From contig NZ_VAWE01000001.1 in the NCBI RefSeq assembly GCF_005795905.1, positions 744,001 through 808,000 on the forward strand: a stretch of 64,000 nt of DNA, given 5' to 3'. The notes below the pieces were generated by a model. The model saw only the letters and a list, made by a program, of their open reading frames with translations, was not told the origin of the DNA and made no database searches. Shown here piece by piece: positions 26,874 through 35,353 of the stretch (the first letter of the stretch is position 1; each line of letters opens with the position of its first letter). Both the position numbers and the translations under genes were made by a program. Source of the DNA: Streptomyces marianii (GTDB lineage: Bacteria; Actinomycetota; Actinomycetes; Streptomycetales; Streptomycetaceae).

Positions 26874-27554
26874 ATGAATCTGCGGGAGCAGCACCGGGAT
26901 GTGGCCGCATACGCGCTCGGTGTCCTCGACCCCGCGGACGCCTTCCGCTTCGAGGAGCATCTGGCGGACTGCGGCCTCTGCGCCCTGTGGCTCTCCGACT
27001 TCGCCCCGGTCGCGTCCGCGCTGGGCGATCTCGCGGGTCCCGGCCGGGCCGACGAACCGCCCGCGCCGCGGCTGCTGGAGCGCCTGCTCCACGAGGTCGC
27101 GGCCCGGCGCCGGCGCGCTTCGCGCCGCAGGCTGCGGCTCGTGGCCGCGGCGGCCGCGTTGGTCGTGGCGCTGCCCGCGGCTGCGGTGAGCCTGTCGCGC
27201 GGGCCGGACGGCCCGCTCACGGGAGGCCCCGACGAGCGGATCACGGCCACGGACGGCGCCACCGGTGTCTACGGCGCGGTGGACCTGCGTTCCAAGGGCT
27301 GGGGCACGGCCGTGGCCCTGCGCATGGCGAAGCTGCCCGGTCCGCGGACCTGCCGGCTGGTCGCGGTCGCCAAGGACGGCACGGAGTACGCCGTCACCAG
27401 CTGGTCGGTGCCTCCTGCCGGTTACGGGACAGACACCCCGGGGGCGGAGGAGGAGATGGACATGGAGGCGGGGACGGCGCTGCAGCGCGAGGAGATCGGC
27501 CGCTTCGAGGTCCGCACGGACAGCGGCGAGCACCTGGTGTCCCTGGACCGCTGA
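26874..27554 (+). CDS. Membrane-bound anti-sigma factor (RskA/ZAS-like)
   Basis: 226 residues. N-terminal ZAS domain: HRDVAAYALGVLDPADAFRF, then EEHLADCGLCALWLSDF with H-x3-C-x2-C. A membrane helix follows a basic stretch (LRLVAAAAALVVALPAAAV, about residues 88-106), and the outer part (about 110-226) is the RskA-type sensor domain with SKGWGTAVALRMAKLPGP and CRLVAVAKDG. It should hold a sigma factor at the membrane until a surface signal arrives. Its sigma partner is not next to it; the ECF gene at 20103 is the nearest candidate but this is only proximity. Confidence 0.86.
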   Translation: MNLREQHRDVAAYALGVLDPADAFRFEEHLADCGLCALWLSDFAPVASALGDLAGPGRADEPPAPRLLERLLHEVAARRRRASRRRLRLVAAAAALVVALPAAAVSLSRGPDGPLTGGPDERITATDGATGVYGAVDLRSKGWGTAVALRMAKLPGPRTCRLVAVAKDGTEYAVTSWSVPPAGYGTDTPGAEEEMDMEAGTALQREEIGRFEVRTDSGEHLVSLDR

Positions 27555-27592
27555 CCGTCGGCCCGGGGCCCGCCCCCGGCGCCCGCGCGCCG

Positions 27593-28456
27593 TCATTTGA
27601 GCAACCGTGACAGCCTGCGGTCCGCCAGCGGCTTGCCGCCCGTCTGGCACCTGGGGCAGTACTGCAGTGACGAGTCGTGGAACGACACCTCGCGGACGGT
27701 GTCGCCGCACACGGGGCAGGGCTCGCCGGTGCGGCCGTGAACCCTCAGACCGCTCTTCTTCTCGGCCTTCAGCCGGCCGGCGGCCAGGCCCCTGGAACGC
27801 TCGACGGCGTCGGTGAGCGTCGTGCGCATCGCCTCGTAGAGACCGGTGATCTCGTCCTCGCCGAGTCTCGAGGTGAGCTTGTACGGCGACATCCTCGCGG
27901 CGTGCAGGATCTCGTCGCTGTACGCGTTGCCGATTCCGGCGATGAGGCTCTGGTCGCGCAGCGCGCCCTTGATCTGCCGGCGCTCCCCGGCGAGGAGCGC
28001 GGCGAACGCGTCGCGGTCGAAGTCGTCCGCGAGCGGGTCCGGTCCGAGGCGGGCGACGCCGGGCACCTCGGCCGGGTCGTGCACGAGGTGCACGGCGAGC
28101 CGCTTGGTCGTGCCGGCCTCGGTCAGGTCGAAGCCGTCCCCGCCGGTGAGCGCGGCGCGCAGGGCCAGCGGACCCTTGCCCGGGCGGGGCATGCCCGACG
28201 GGAGGACGTCCTTCCACTGAAGCCAGCCGGCCCGGGCGAGGTGGAAGACGAGGTGCAGTCCGCCTGCGGTCCCGATGTCCAGGAACTTGCCGTGCCGGCG
28301 CACGGAGGTGACCTCGCCGCCTTCGAGGGCGGTGAGCGGCGGGTCGTACGTCTTCAGCACACTGATCGCCACGGGCATCATCCGGGCGATCTCCTTGCCG
28401 AGCAGGTTCTCGTCGAGGAAGCCCCTGAGCGCTTCGACTTCGGGCAGTTCCGGCAT
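27593..28456 (-). CDS. Fpg/Nei-family DNA glycosylase
   Basis: 287 residues. N-terminus MPELPEVEALRGFLDENLLG places the catalytic Pro-Glu immediately after Met; RRHGKFLDIG carries the conserved beta-hairpin Lys. The H2TH motif is DQSLIAGIGNAYSDEILHAA, and the C-terminal zinc finger has CPVCGDTV and YCPRCQTGGK. It removes oxidised bases and cuts the strand. The insertion GGDGFDLTEAGTTKR and linker suggest the actinobacterial Nei-like/Fpg2 branch rather than the housekeeping MutM. Monocistronic; convergent with the anti-sigma gene with only 38 bp between. Confidence 0.93.
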   Translation of the reverse strand: MPELPEVEALRGFLDENLLGKEIARMMPVAISVLKTYDPPLTALEGGEVTSVRRHGKFLDIGTAGGLHLVFHLARAGWLQWKDVLPSGMPRPGKGPLALRAALTGGDGFDLTEAGTTKRLAVHLVHDPAEVPGVARLGPDPLADDFDRDAFAALLAGERRQIKGALRDQSLIAGIGNAYSDEILHAARMSPYKLTSRLGEDEITGLYEAMRTTLTDAVERSRGLAAGRLKAEKKSGLRVHGRTGEPCPVCGDTVREVSFHDSSLQYCPRCQTGGKPLADRRLSRLLK

Positions 28457-28580
28457 GGCTCCAGCCTGCCGTACCGGGTCCGCTCGCGCAGGCCCGCCCC
28501 GGGCACCGGTCCGGTCCCTGGGGCGGGTCTCGAGAGTCCCGTCCGGCCGGGAACGTCCGCACCGCGCCCCAACGGGCTCG

Positions 28581-28747
28581 CTGAGAGCTGTTCCGCAAAC
28601 CCCGGCGGGCGCGCGACGACGGCTACGGCGCCTCGCCGCGTTGTCGGATCATGCGAGTACACCCAGTGTGAGGACGACTCTCCGAGTTGCGATGCACCGC
28701 GTCCGACGCCGCGCGCCGGCCCCCGGGGACTGCGGGGCAGCCCTCAG
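28581..28747. mobile_element. MITE-like 167-bp element with terminal inverted repeats, copy 2
   Basis: The left end begins CTGAGAGCTGTTCCGC; the right end read backwards begins CTGAGGGCTGCCCCGC, giving about 23-bp imperfect inverted repeats with five mismatches. The interior matches copy 1 (5544-5711) over its full length and in the same orientation. As in copy 1, the right terminus overlaps the stop codon (here TGA) of the minus-strand gene to its right. No coding capacity; no clear target duplication. Confidence 0.75.
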
Positions 28748-30153
28748 CGGACCAGCTCCAGCAGCGCGGCCATCTCCTCCTCGATCGCGCGGGCCAGCCG
28801 GTCCACGTCGGGCAGGGCCTTCCCGTCGGCGACCAGGCCGAAGTACACCCGGCCGCCGTACGTGGACATCGCCACGGCGAGGGACTGGCCGCGGGCGAGC
28901 GGGGCCATCGGGTAGATCTCGCGCAGCGGGCAGCCGCCGAGCGACAGTGCGGAGCGGGGCAGCGGCACGCTGGTCGCGAGGAGGTCGAACAGCATCCGGG
29001 CGGCGTTGCCGGCGATCGGTGCCCCGAACCGGTGGGCGAGCGGCGGCAGTTGGTCGGCGAGCACGGCGACGGCTCCGGCCCCGCGCAGTGGCCCCGCCGC
29101 CTTGTTGCGGTCCATGCCGTCGCGGACCGCGTAGAGCCGGGCCCAGGGGTCGGGCTCGGTGACGGGGAGGTCGAGCAGGTACGCGGACAGCTTGTTGCCG
29201 GAGCCGGGCGGGCCGCCGGGACGGCGCCTGGACACCGGGACGAGGGCGCTGGGGTCGGTGGGCGGCAGGGCGTCACCCCGCTCGGTCATCCAGCGGCGCA
29301 GCGCCCCGGCGACAGCGGCGAGGAGCACGTCGTTCGCGGTGCCGCCGGCGACCCTGCGGACCTCGTGGACCTCGTCGAGGTCGAGTACGGAGGTGGCGAG
29401 CCTGCGAGTGCCACTGGAGCTGGCGCTGAGCGCCGCGGCGCCGCGGGGGTCGAGCCGGCCGGCCCGGGCGAGCGAGGCGCCCAGGAGGGAGGCGCCGACT
29501 CCGAAGGCCCGGCCCAGTTCCTCGATGCGGCCGCGGGCCATCCCGGCGACCTGCCAGGGACCGGGCAGCCAGGACCGGGGCGGTACGGCGGCCGGGCCCC
29601 GGCCGGACCTTCGGCCGTGCCTGCGGGCGCGCGCCGCGAGCGGCCCGGCGATCTCGTCGAAGATGCCCGCCCCGATGGCGACGGCCCGCATGCCGTCCGC
29701 GAGAGCGTGGTGCAGTTTGACCAGGACGGCGAACGGATCGCCCGGACCTCCGGTGAGCAGGTACATCTCCCAGGGCGGCAGCCCCCGTTCGAGCGGGCGC
29801 TCCATCAGCTCCGCGGCGAGCGTGGCCGCGGACGCCGCGAAGTCGCCCGCCGGCAGCCGGACCTGACGCAGATGCCGCCGTACGTCGAAGTCCTTGTCGG
29901 CCGTCCAGGCGGCGCCGCCCACGGGCAGCAGGACGTCGGTGACGCGCATGCGCAGGCGGGGGATCGCGGAGGCACGGGCGGCGAGCAGCGCGAGGATCTC
30001 CTCGCTGCCGGCCGCGGCCGTGCCGGCGTCCCCGGACGCGGGCGGGGTGAAGTGGGCGAGCGCGCCGAGGTGCATCGGGTGGTCGGCGGACTCAAGGTGC
30101 CAGAAGGCCAGATCCAGGGGTGCCAGCAGCTCGGTGCTCAAGGGTGTCCTCAT
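28744..30153 (-). CDS. WS/DGAT family wax ester synthase/diacylglycerol acyltransferase
   Basis: 469 residues, the usual length. The active-site HHxxxDG is intact (KLHHALADGM, His148-His149). The C-terminal part has GGTANDVLLAAVAGALRRWM, VPVSRR, and PLARGQSLAVAMSTYGGRVY. It joins fatty acyl-CoA to diacylglycerol (or fatty alcohol) to make triacylglycerol, a major Streptomyces storage lipid, working at the inner membrane face. The upstream region contains three in-phase GGTTAC motifs. The stop codon lies within the end of an inverted-repeat element, so the C-terminus may have been reset by insertion, though the length looks normal. Confidence 0.93.
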   Translation of the reverse strand: MRTPLSTELLAPLDLAFWHLESADHPMHLGALAHFTPPASGDAGTAAAGSEEILALLAARASAIPRLRMRVTDVLLPVGGAAWTADKDFDVRRHLRQVRLPAGDFAASAATLAAELMERPLERGLPPWEMYLLTGGPGDPFAVLVKLHHALADGMRAVAIGAGIFDEIAGPLAARARRHGRRSGRGPAAVPPRSWLPGPWQVAGMARGRIEELGRAFGVGASLLGASLARAGRLDPRGAAALSASSSGTRRLATSVLDLDEVHEVRRVAGGTANDVLLAAVAGALRRWMTERGDALPPTDPSALVPVSRRRPGGPPGSGNKLSAYLLDLPVTEPDPWARLYAVRDGMDRNKAAGPLRGAGAVAVLADQLPPLAHRFGAPIAGNAARMLFDLLATSVPLPRSALSLGGCPLREIYPMAPLARGQSLAVAMSTYGGRVYFGLVADGKALPDVDRLARAIEEEMAALLELVR

Positions 30154-30201
30154 GTCCTAGGAGGCCGGAACACAGGAATCAGCAGTCAATCGCCTGCGGT
30201 C

Positions 30202-30238
30202 GGTTACGGTCAAGCGCAATCAGGTTACATAGGGTTAC
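30202..30238. promoter_or_regulatory. Three helically phased GGTTAC motifs upstream of the acyltransferase gene
   Basis: GGTTAC at 30202-30207, 30223-30228 and 30233-30238, spaced 21 and 10 bp, so on one face of the helix. They lie 50-85 bp upstream of the acyltransferase ATG and just past the phosphatase gene stop. Candidate activator or repressor sites; the same hexamer forms the palindrome at 4783-4797. Confidence 0.45.
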
Positions 30239-30251
30239 TGTCGGGTGGTCT

Positions 30252-32324
30252 TCAGGTTGCCGCCCGGACCGGGACGACGAACTCGCACCACACGCACTTG
30301 CCGGTGCCGCGCGACTCCACTCCCCAGACGTCCGCCAGCCGGTCCACCAGCATCAGTCCCCGGCCCGAGACCCCGGCGTCCCCCGCCTCCCGGCGCCGGG
30401 GCAGGGCGCTGGAGGAGTCCTCGACCTCGGCGCGCAGCCGCCGTTCGGGCCCCGTCAGCACGCGCACGGTCACGATCGCCCCGCCGTCGGTGTGCATCAG
30501 GGCATTGGTGATCAGTTCGTCCGCCGCCAGCTCGATCTCGTCCGAGCGGTCCGCCGCACCCCAGGCCCGTACGGCGGCCCGGATCATGTGCCGGGCGGAG
30601 CTGAGCGCCTCGGGGTCGTTCTGGGCGACATGCTGCTGGAGCCGCCCGCCGGTGCGCGGGGCGTAGGCTCCGCGGCGCTGGAGCAGCAGCAGCGCGACGT
30701 CGTCGTCGCCACCCCGTTCGTCGACCTCCTCGCAGAGCTGGTCCGCGAGCATCTGGAGGTTCTTGGAGCCGCCCCGGATCGCGGTCGTGAGCTGCCGCAT
30801 CCCGTCGTCGAGGTCGGCACCCGGCTGTTCGACGAGCCCGTCGGTGTAGAGCAACAGGGTCTGCCCGGGGTCGAGTTCCAGGGTGGCGACGGGGTACTCG
30901 AGCCGGCCGAACTCCGCGGACAGGCCCAGGGGCAGCCCGCCCTCCACCGGGATCCGGCGGCCCTCCCCGTCGGAGTCGAGGAGCAGCGGGTCGACATGGC
31001 CGGCGCGCACCATCTGCACGACGCCCGTGGTGAGGTCGGCCTCCGCGTAGATGCAGGTGGCGAAGCGGTCGGTGTCGAGCTCGTGGAGGAAGACCGAGGC
31101 GCGGGCCATCACGGTCGCGGGAGTGTGCCCCTCGGCCGCGTACGCGCGCAGCACGATGCGCAGTTGGCCCATGACCGCCGCGGCGTGGGTGTCATGCCCC
31201 TGGACGTCGCCGATGATCGCGCCGACCCGGCCGCCGGGCAGGGGGATGACGTCGTACCAGTCGCCGCCGATGTCGCGGCCGAGGCGGGCCGAGCGGTAGC
31301 GCACCGCGATCCGGGCGCCGGGCACGGAGGGGATGCGGCGGGGCAGCATCGCCTGCTGGAGCCCTTCGGCCAGGTCGTGCTCCTGCTCGAAGAGCATGGC
31401 CCGCTGCAGGCTCTGCGCGATGCTGCTGCTCAGCGCCACCAGCAGATTGCGCTCCTCGGTGGTGAAGCCGGTCTTCTCCCGGTACAGCAGGCCGAGCGCA
31501 CCGATCGGCCTGCCCTGGGCGATCAACGGCATGTAGGCCGCGGAGGTGATGCCGAGTCCGCTGATGTGCGGCCAGAGTCGCGGGTACGAGCCGGCGAAGT
31601 CCTCCTTGGACTCGATGAACCGGGGCACCAGCGTGCGGATGACCTCGCTCATCGGGTACTGCTCGTCGACCCGGGTGAAGCGGGTACCCGGGACGAAGGA
31701 GCCCTCCGGGCCCTCCGCGACGAGATGGATACGTCCGGACTCCAGCAGCCCCATCACCAGGCTGGTGGCGCCGAGGTGTTCCAGCCCGTGCGAGTCCTTG
31801 AGCACGTCGATGACGTCCTTGACGGTCCTGGCGTCGGCGAGGGCGGCCGTGGTGCTCTCCACGACACTGGTCTGACGTCGGCGTTCCGCGTCGAGTTCGA
31901 GCCGGGCGGAGGATTCGGCGAGCTCCTGGGTGGCGTCGCGGACGATGCCGATGATGCGGTGGGGGCGGCCCTCGGCATCACGGAGCACCGATCCCTGGGT
32001 GTGCGTCCAGCGCAGGGTGCCGGTGCGGCAGCGGATGCGGAAGTACGCACCGTAGTGGGAGCTGCCGTTCTTCAGCGCCTGCGAGACCAGCTCGTCCAGC
32101 CGGGCCGCCTCGCCGCGCGGGAAGCGCCGGGCCAGGGTCTCCGGGCGGCCGTCGTACTGGTCGGCGGGCGTGTCGAACACGTCGAGAGCGGGCTGATCCA
32201 GATGCATCAGCCCGCTGTCGAGGTCCCAGTCGAAGCTGCCCATGCGGTTCAGGGCCAGGCTCAGATCCGGGTTGGCGGGCCAGTCGTCGGGAAGCGACAG
32301 GGCCCCCGCTGCCCGATCAGCCAT
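30252..32324 (-). CDS. PAS-GAF-PP2C (SpoIIE) phosphatase with C-terminal HATPase
   Basis: 690 residues, soluble. Domains in order: PAS (about 25-130; LNRMGSFDWDLDSGLMHLD), GAF (about 155-310; YMPLIAQGRPIGALGLLYRE), PP2C-type phosphatase (about 330-545; RDIGGDWYDVIPLPGGRVG, VMGQLRIVLRAYA, LLLYTDGLVE) and an RsbW-like ATPase (about 580-690; IELAADELITNALMHTDG and SGRGLMLVDRLADVWGVES). Such proteins control alternative sigma factors through anti-anti-sigma phosphorylation states; Streptomyces has dozens. Metal-binding Asp in GGDWYD and IGDVQGHD are present. Its anti-anti-sigma partner is not encoded nearby. Same strand as, and 55 bp downstream of, the DUF6777 lipoprotein gene. Confidence 0.93.
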   Translation of the reverse strand: MADRAAGALSLPDDWPANPDLSLALNRMGSFDWDLDSGLMHLDQPALDVFDTPADQYDGRPETLARRFPRGEAARLDELVSQALKNGSSHYGAYFRIRCRTGTLRWTHTQGSVLRDAEGRPHRIIGIVRDATQELAESSARLELDAERRRQTSVVESTTAALADARTVKDVIDVLKDSHGLEHLGATSLVMGLLESGRIHLVAEGPEGSFVPGTRFTRVDEQYPMSEVIRTLVPRFIESKEDFAGSYPRLWPHISGLGITSAAYMPLIAQGRPIGALGLLYREKTGFTTEERNLLVALSSSIAQSLQRAMLFEQEHDLAEGLQQAMLPRRIPSVPGARIAVRYRSARLGRDIGGDWYDVIPLPGGRVGAIIGDVQGHDTHAAAVMGQLRIVLRAYAAEGHTPATVMARASVFLHELDTDRFATCIYAEADLTTGVVQMVRAGHVDPLLLDSDGEGRRIPVEGGLPLGLSAEFGRLEYPVATLELDPGQTLLLYTDGLVEQPGADLDDGMRQLTTAIRGGSKNLQMLADQLCEEVDERGGDDDVALLLLQRRGAYAPRTGGRLQQHVAQNDPEALSSARHMIRAAVRAWGAADRSDEIELAADELITNALMHTDGGAIVTVRVLTGPERRLRAEVEDSSSALPRRREAGDAGVSGRGLMLVDRLADVWGVESRGTGKCVWCEFVVPVRAAT

Positions 32325-32379
32325 GGTGACACTCTGCCATCATTTGTCCGATTTATCGAGCGAACGGGGCGCTGCGGCC

Positions 32380-33714
32380 TCAGCGCTGAACACTCCCACC
32401 GGCGGCGGGCAGGCCGGCGCCGGTCCCGGCACCGACACCGGCGGGAAGCGGCGCGTCCGGAAGGATGACGCCGGGTCCGCCCTGGGGCTCACCCGCGCCG
32501 CCGACGGCACCCGAACCCTGGTCCACGCCGCCGACGCCGCCCGAACCCTGGTCCACGCCGCCGACGCCGCCCGAACCCTGGCCGGCACCGCCGCCGGAGT
32601 CCGGCGAGATCAGGATGTCGCTGTCACTCAGACCGGCACCGCCCTGGTCGAACCCGCCCTGGCCTCCGGCGTCCTGCCCGCCGGTACCCTGGCCCGCCCC
32701 GTCGGGCAGTGGCGCGTCCGGAAGGATCGGCGGCGGGCCGTCGGGGCCACGGGGCGGCGAGCTCGGGACAGCGGGACGGACCGCGCTCGGAGACGCCGGC
32801 TGCGGCCCGGAGGCGTCGGGACTCGGTGGCGGCGGTTCGCTCGGCGACCCGAGCCCGGCCGGCTGGGGCCCCTGAGGAGCGTCGGTGACATGGAGCCCGG
32901 GGTCGTACGCCGGCGGCACCTGCGGATTCTGGTCCGCCTCGCCGTCAGAGCCGCTCCTGCGCTCCATCCAGGTGTTCGCGCCGATATCGACGAGCACCAG
33001 GCCGTCGATCACGTGCGCGGCCCGGGTGATCACGACCACGCGGTCACGGTCGTACCCCTGCCAGGGCTTGCCCTGCTCGTTCACCGCCCCGGCGGTCACC
33101 ACGGGGGAGGCGAGCGGGCTCCCGGACCCACAGCGGACCCGTGGTGAGCCGTGCTCGTCGACGAGCACGGCGGTCCCGCCCTGGAGCACGGCCTGCCGGC
33201 GCTGGGCGACACCGTCGCGGTAGCCGTGGTTGGTGACCCGGGCGTCGGCCCGCAGCACCACGGGCGTGAGACCCCGCAGGAACCCCGGCAGGTCCTCCTG
33301 GCCTACGCCGACGCCCTCGGCGAACGCCTGCGCCTTGCCCTGGTCGGCGACCAGGAACCGGATCTGCTGCTCCACGTCACAGCTCGCGACGGACCGGGTG
33401 CCCCCGTACAGTCCGGGCGTGGAGCCCAGCACGGTGCGGATGGACCGCACATCGGGGTCCTGCTGCACGGAGCTGGACGCACGCGGCGTCGGCAGCTGAC
33501 GGGACACCGCCGTCACGGTGGCCGTGGAGGGCGTGAACGGATCGGGGCCGGGCTCCGCGGCCGGCTGCAGACGGACCTCCTGAGAGGGGGTCGAGCCCGA
33601 CTGCCCCTGATCCGTGAGACTGCTGCAGCCAGTGACCAGCAGTGCGGCCGACAAGCCGGCCGACATCGCGGCCAGCCCGGCGTGCCGGCGATACATCGGT
33701 GAGCGCACGAACAT
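32380..33714 (-). CDS. DUF6777-type secreted lipoprotein with repetitive tail
   Basis: 444 residues from ATG 33714. Lipobox LLVTGCSS near residues 23-30, so probably lipidated and extracellular. The conserved domain (about 60-290) includes TPGLYGGTRSVASCDVEQQ, RFLVADQGKAQAFAEGVGV and NEQGKPWQGYDRDRVVVI, which I associate with DUF6777 of Streptomyces. The remainder is Pro/Gly/Asp-rich with duplicated ILPDAPLP and exact 30-bp DNA repeats coding GGVDQGSGGV units. Function unknown. The gene is divergent from the YndJ operon; the two operator-like palindromes lie between. Confidence 0.78.
   Translation of the reverse strand: MFVRSPMYRRHAGLAAMSAGLSAALLVTGCSSLTDQGQSGSTPSQEVRLQPAAEPGPDPFTPSTATVTAVSRQLPTPRASSSVQQDPDVRSIRTVLGSTPGLYGGTRSVASCDVEQQIRFLVADQGKAQAFAEGVGVGQEDLPGFLRGLTPVVLRADARVTNHGYRDGVAQRRQAVLQGGTAVLVDEHGSPRVRCGSGSPLASPVVTAGAVNEQGKPWQGYDRDRVVVITRAAHVIDGLVLVDIGANTWMERRSGSDGEADQNPQVPPAYDPGLHVTDAPQGPQPAGLGSPSEPPPPSPDASGPQPASPSAVRPAVPSSPPRGPDGPPPILPDAPLPDGAGQGTGGQDAGGQGGFDQGGAGLSDSDILISPDSGGGAGQGSGGVGGVDQGSGGVGGVDQGSGAVGGAGEPQGGPGVILPDAPLPAGVGAGTGAGLPAAGGSVQR
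32521..32580 (-). repeat. Two exact 30-bp tandem repeats in the DUF6777 gene
   Basis: Identical 30-bp units at 32521-32550 and 32551-32580, with partial copies on both sides, coding ten-residue Gly-rich units. Confidence 0.88.
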
Positions 33715-33796
33715 GCCCCGCCATCTCCCGCCTGTTGTGAGGGTGTACCCGGAGTGATCACTCCCTGTCTTGCACCACACTCTCCGGAGCCGCGAC

Positions 33797-33849
33797 TTGA
33801 ACACGTTCAAGAATCACCTTAGGCTCGAGCGCGGAACTGAACGCGTTCA
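33797..33849. promoter_or_regulatory. Twin TetR-type operators (KstR-like)
   Basis: TTGAACACGTTCAA at 33797-33810 and TGAACGCGTTCA at 33838-33849; centres are 40 bp apart, close to four helical turns, so both dimers would sit on one face. The first site fits TNNAACNNGTTNNA, the KstR consensus I recall from actinobacteria; the second differs at one outer base. They lie between the DUF6777 gene and the YndJ operon, 17 bp from the latter start. Confidence 0.65.
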
Positions 33850-33866
33850 AGATGGGGGGTGGCGCG

Positions 33867-34781
33867 ATGACCGCGCTGGTCAACGCGATCGTGATGCTCG
33901 GGATGCTGGTGATCGTTCCGCTGGGACTGCGACTGCTGCCGGGCCCGGACCCGGGCGCCGTCCGGCGGCTCTGGCCCTTGCTCGCCCTGCCCGGCGCCGT
34001 CAGCCTGTGGTTGCCCCGGGGCGCCCTCGCCACGGCCCTGGCCTCGGTCTACGCCCTCGCCACCGCCGCCCTCGCCCTGCACGCCCCGGCCCGGCTGCGG
34101 CGCACCCGCTCGCTCGCGCCGGCGGAGATCGCCGTCCTCACGGCCCTGGCCGCGCCGGCCGTGGCAGGAGTGGCCCTGGTGGCCGAGCGCTCCGGCCACG
34201 AGCTGCTCGGATTCGACCTGGAGATCCTGGCCCTGACCGTGCCGCACTTCCACTTCGCGGGCTTCGCCGCGGCGCTGGTCGCGGGCCTGGTCTGCCGTTC
34301 CGCCGGGGGTTCCACCGGCCGGTTCGCGGCGGTCAGCGTGCCTGCGGGAACCCTGCTGGTACTCGCCGGCTACTTCACGGGCGACCGGGTCGAACTGGCC
34401 GGGGCGGTGGTGCTGACCGCCGGGATGTGGGCGGTTGCACTGCTGACCTGGCGCGATGTGCGCACAGGCAGGGCCGAACGGCTGATTCGCACATTTCTCG
34501 GGGTATCGGCGGCCGTTCTGGTGGCGACGATGCTCCTCGCCCTGAGCTGGGCACTCGGCGAGGCCACCGGCCTGCCGCACCCCGACCTCACCTGGATGGC
34601 CGCGACCCACGGCCTCGGCAACGCCCTGGGCTTCGCCCTCTGCTCGCTGCTGGCCTGGCTGCGGCTGGAGGAGACCACCGCCCAGAAGGCCGACGGCCGC
34701 CGCACCACCGCACGAGCCGGATCGACAGGACCCGGACCAAGAGGACCGGAATCGACGGGACCGGAAAGGACCGCCACGTGA
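33867..34781 (+). CDS. YndJ-like integral membrane protein
   Basis: 304 residues from ATG 33867, with a G-rich ribosome site immediately ahead; an ATG at 33852 is also possible. Eight or nine hydrophobic helices, with the central signature LTVPHFHFAGFAAALVAGL and a later TWMAATHGLGNALGFAL; His residues in those helices are typical of YndJ-family transporters. The C-terminal 30 residues are Gly/Pro/Thr-rich and soluble. Substrate unknown. First of three overlapping genes (stop overlaps the next GTG), so co-expressed with DUF1990 and LMF proteins under the twin operators. Confidence 0.82.
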   Translation: MTALVNAIVMLGMLVIVPLGLRLLPGPDPGAVRRLWPLLALPGAVSLWLPRGALATALASVYALATAALALHAPARLRRTRSLAPAEIAVLTALAAPAVAGVALVAERSGHELLGFDLEILALTVPHFHFAGFAAALVAGLVCRSAGGSTGRFAAVSVPAGTLLVLAGYFTGDRVELAGAVVLTAGMWAVALLTWRDVRTGRAERLIRTFLGVSAAVLVATMLLALSWALGEATGLPHPDLTWMAATHGLGNALGFALCSLLAWLRLEETTAQKADGRRTTARAGSTGPGPRGPESTGPERTAT

Positions 34782-35353
34782 CCCTCGCCGACGGACTCAA
34801 CTACGCCGAGACCGGCGCCACCCGCCGCACCCCCCTGCCCGAGGGCTACCACCACCTCCACGTCCGCGTACACGTGGGCCACGGCCCCGCGGCCCTGGAG
34901 ACCGCGGGCGCCGCCATCACCGGCTGGGCGGTGCACCGCGCGTCCGGAGCGCGGGTGGCCGCCTCCACCGCCCGCGCCGAACCGGGCACCTCGGTCGAGA
35001 TCTCGCTCGGCGTGGGCCCGCTGCGCTTCCGTGCCCCGTGCCGGGTGATCTGGACCGCGTACGGACCGGACCGCATCGGGTTCGCCTACGGCACGCTGAC
35101 CGGCCACCCCGAGTGCGGCGAGGAGAGCTTCCTCGCGGAGGCGGCGGAGGACGGCTCCGTGTGGTTCACGGTGACGGCGTTCAGCAGGCCCGCCCGCTGG
35201 TACACCCGGCTCGCCGGGCCGCTCGTACCGGTGGCGCAGCGGATGTACGCGCGACGGCTCGGCGCCGGCCTGCGGCGGCTTGTCGCCGAGGCGGATACTG
35301 GGGGTACGGGAGGTCCGCGATGGAGTGGTTCTCGGCACCCGACTACTGGTTGA
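34778..35353 (+). CDS. DUF1990 family protein
   Basis: 191 residues from the GTG that overlaps the YndJ stop (GTGA). The DUF1990 signature is seen at the start (LNYAETGATR, LPEGYHHLHVRVHVGHG) and later PCRVIWTAYGPDRIGFAYGT and GHPECGEESFLAEA, with FTVTAFSRPARWYTRLAGP near the end. Soluble; the fold is related to lipid-binding SRPBCC-type proteins, so binding a hydrophobic ligand is possible. The last 34 bp overlap the LMF gene in another frame, which is a larger overlap than simple coupling needs. Confidence 0.88.
   Translation: MTLADGLNYAETGATRRTPLPEGYHHLHVRVHVGHGPAALETAGAAITGWAVHRASGARVAASTARAEPGTSVEISLGVGPLRFRAPCRVIWTAYGPDRIGFAYGTLTGHPECGEESFLAEAAEDGSVWFTVTAFSRPARWYTRLAGPLVPVAQRMYARRLGAGLRRLVAEADTGGTGGPRWSGSRHPTTG

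Noticed and set aside
30120..32468. 782-codon plus-strand open frame opposite the PP2C regulator
   Set aside because: High-GC shadow; the minus strand has four recognisable domains.
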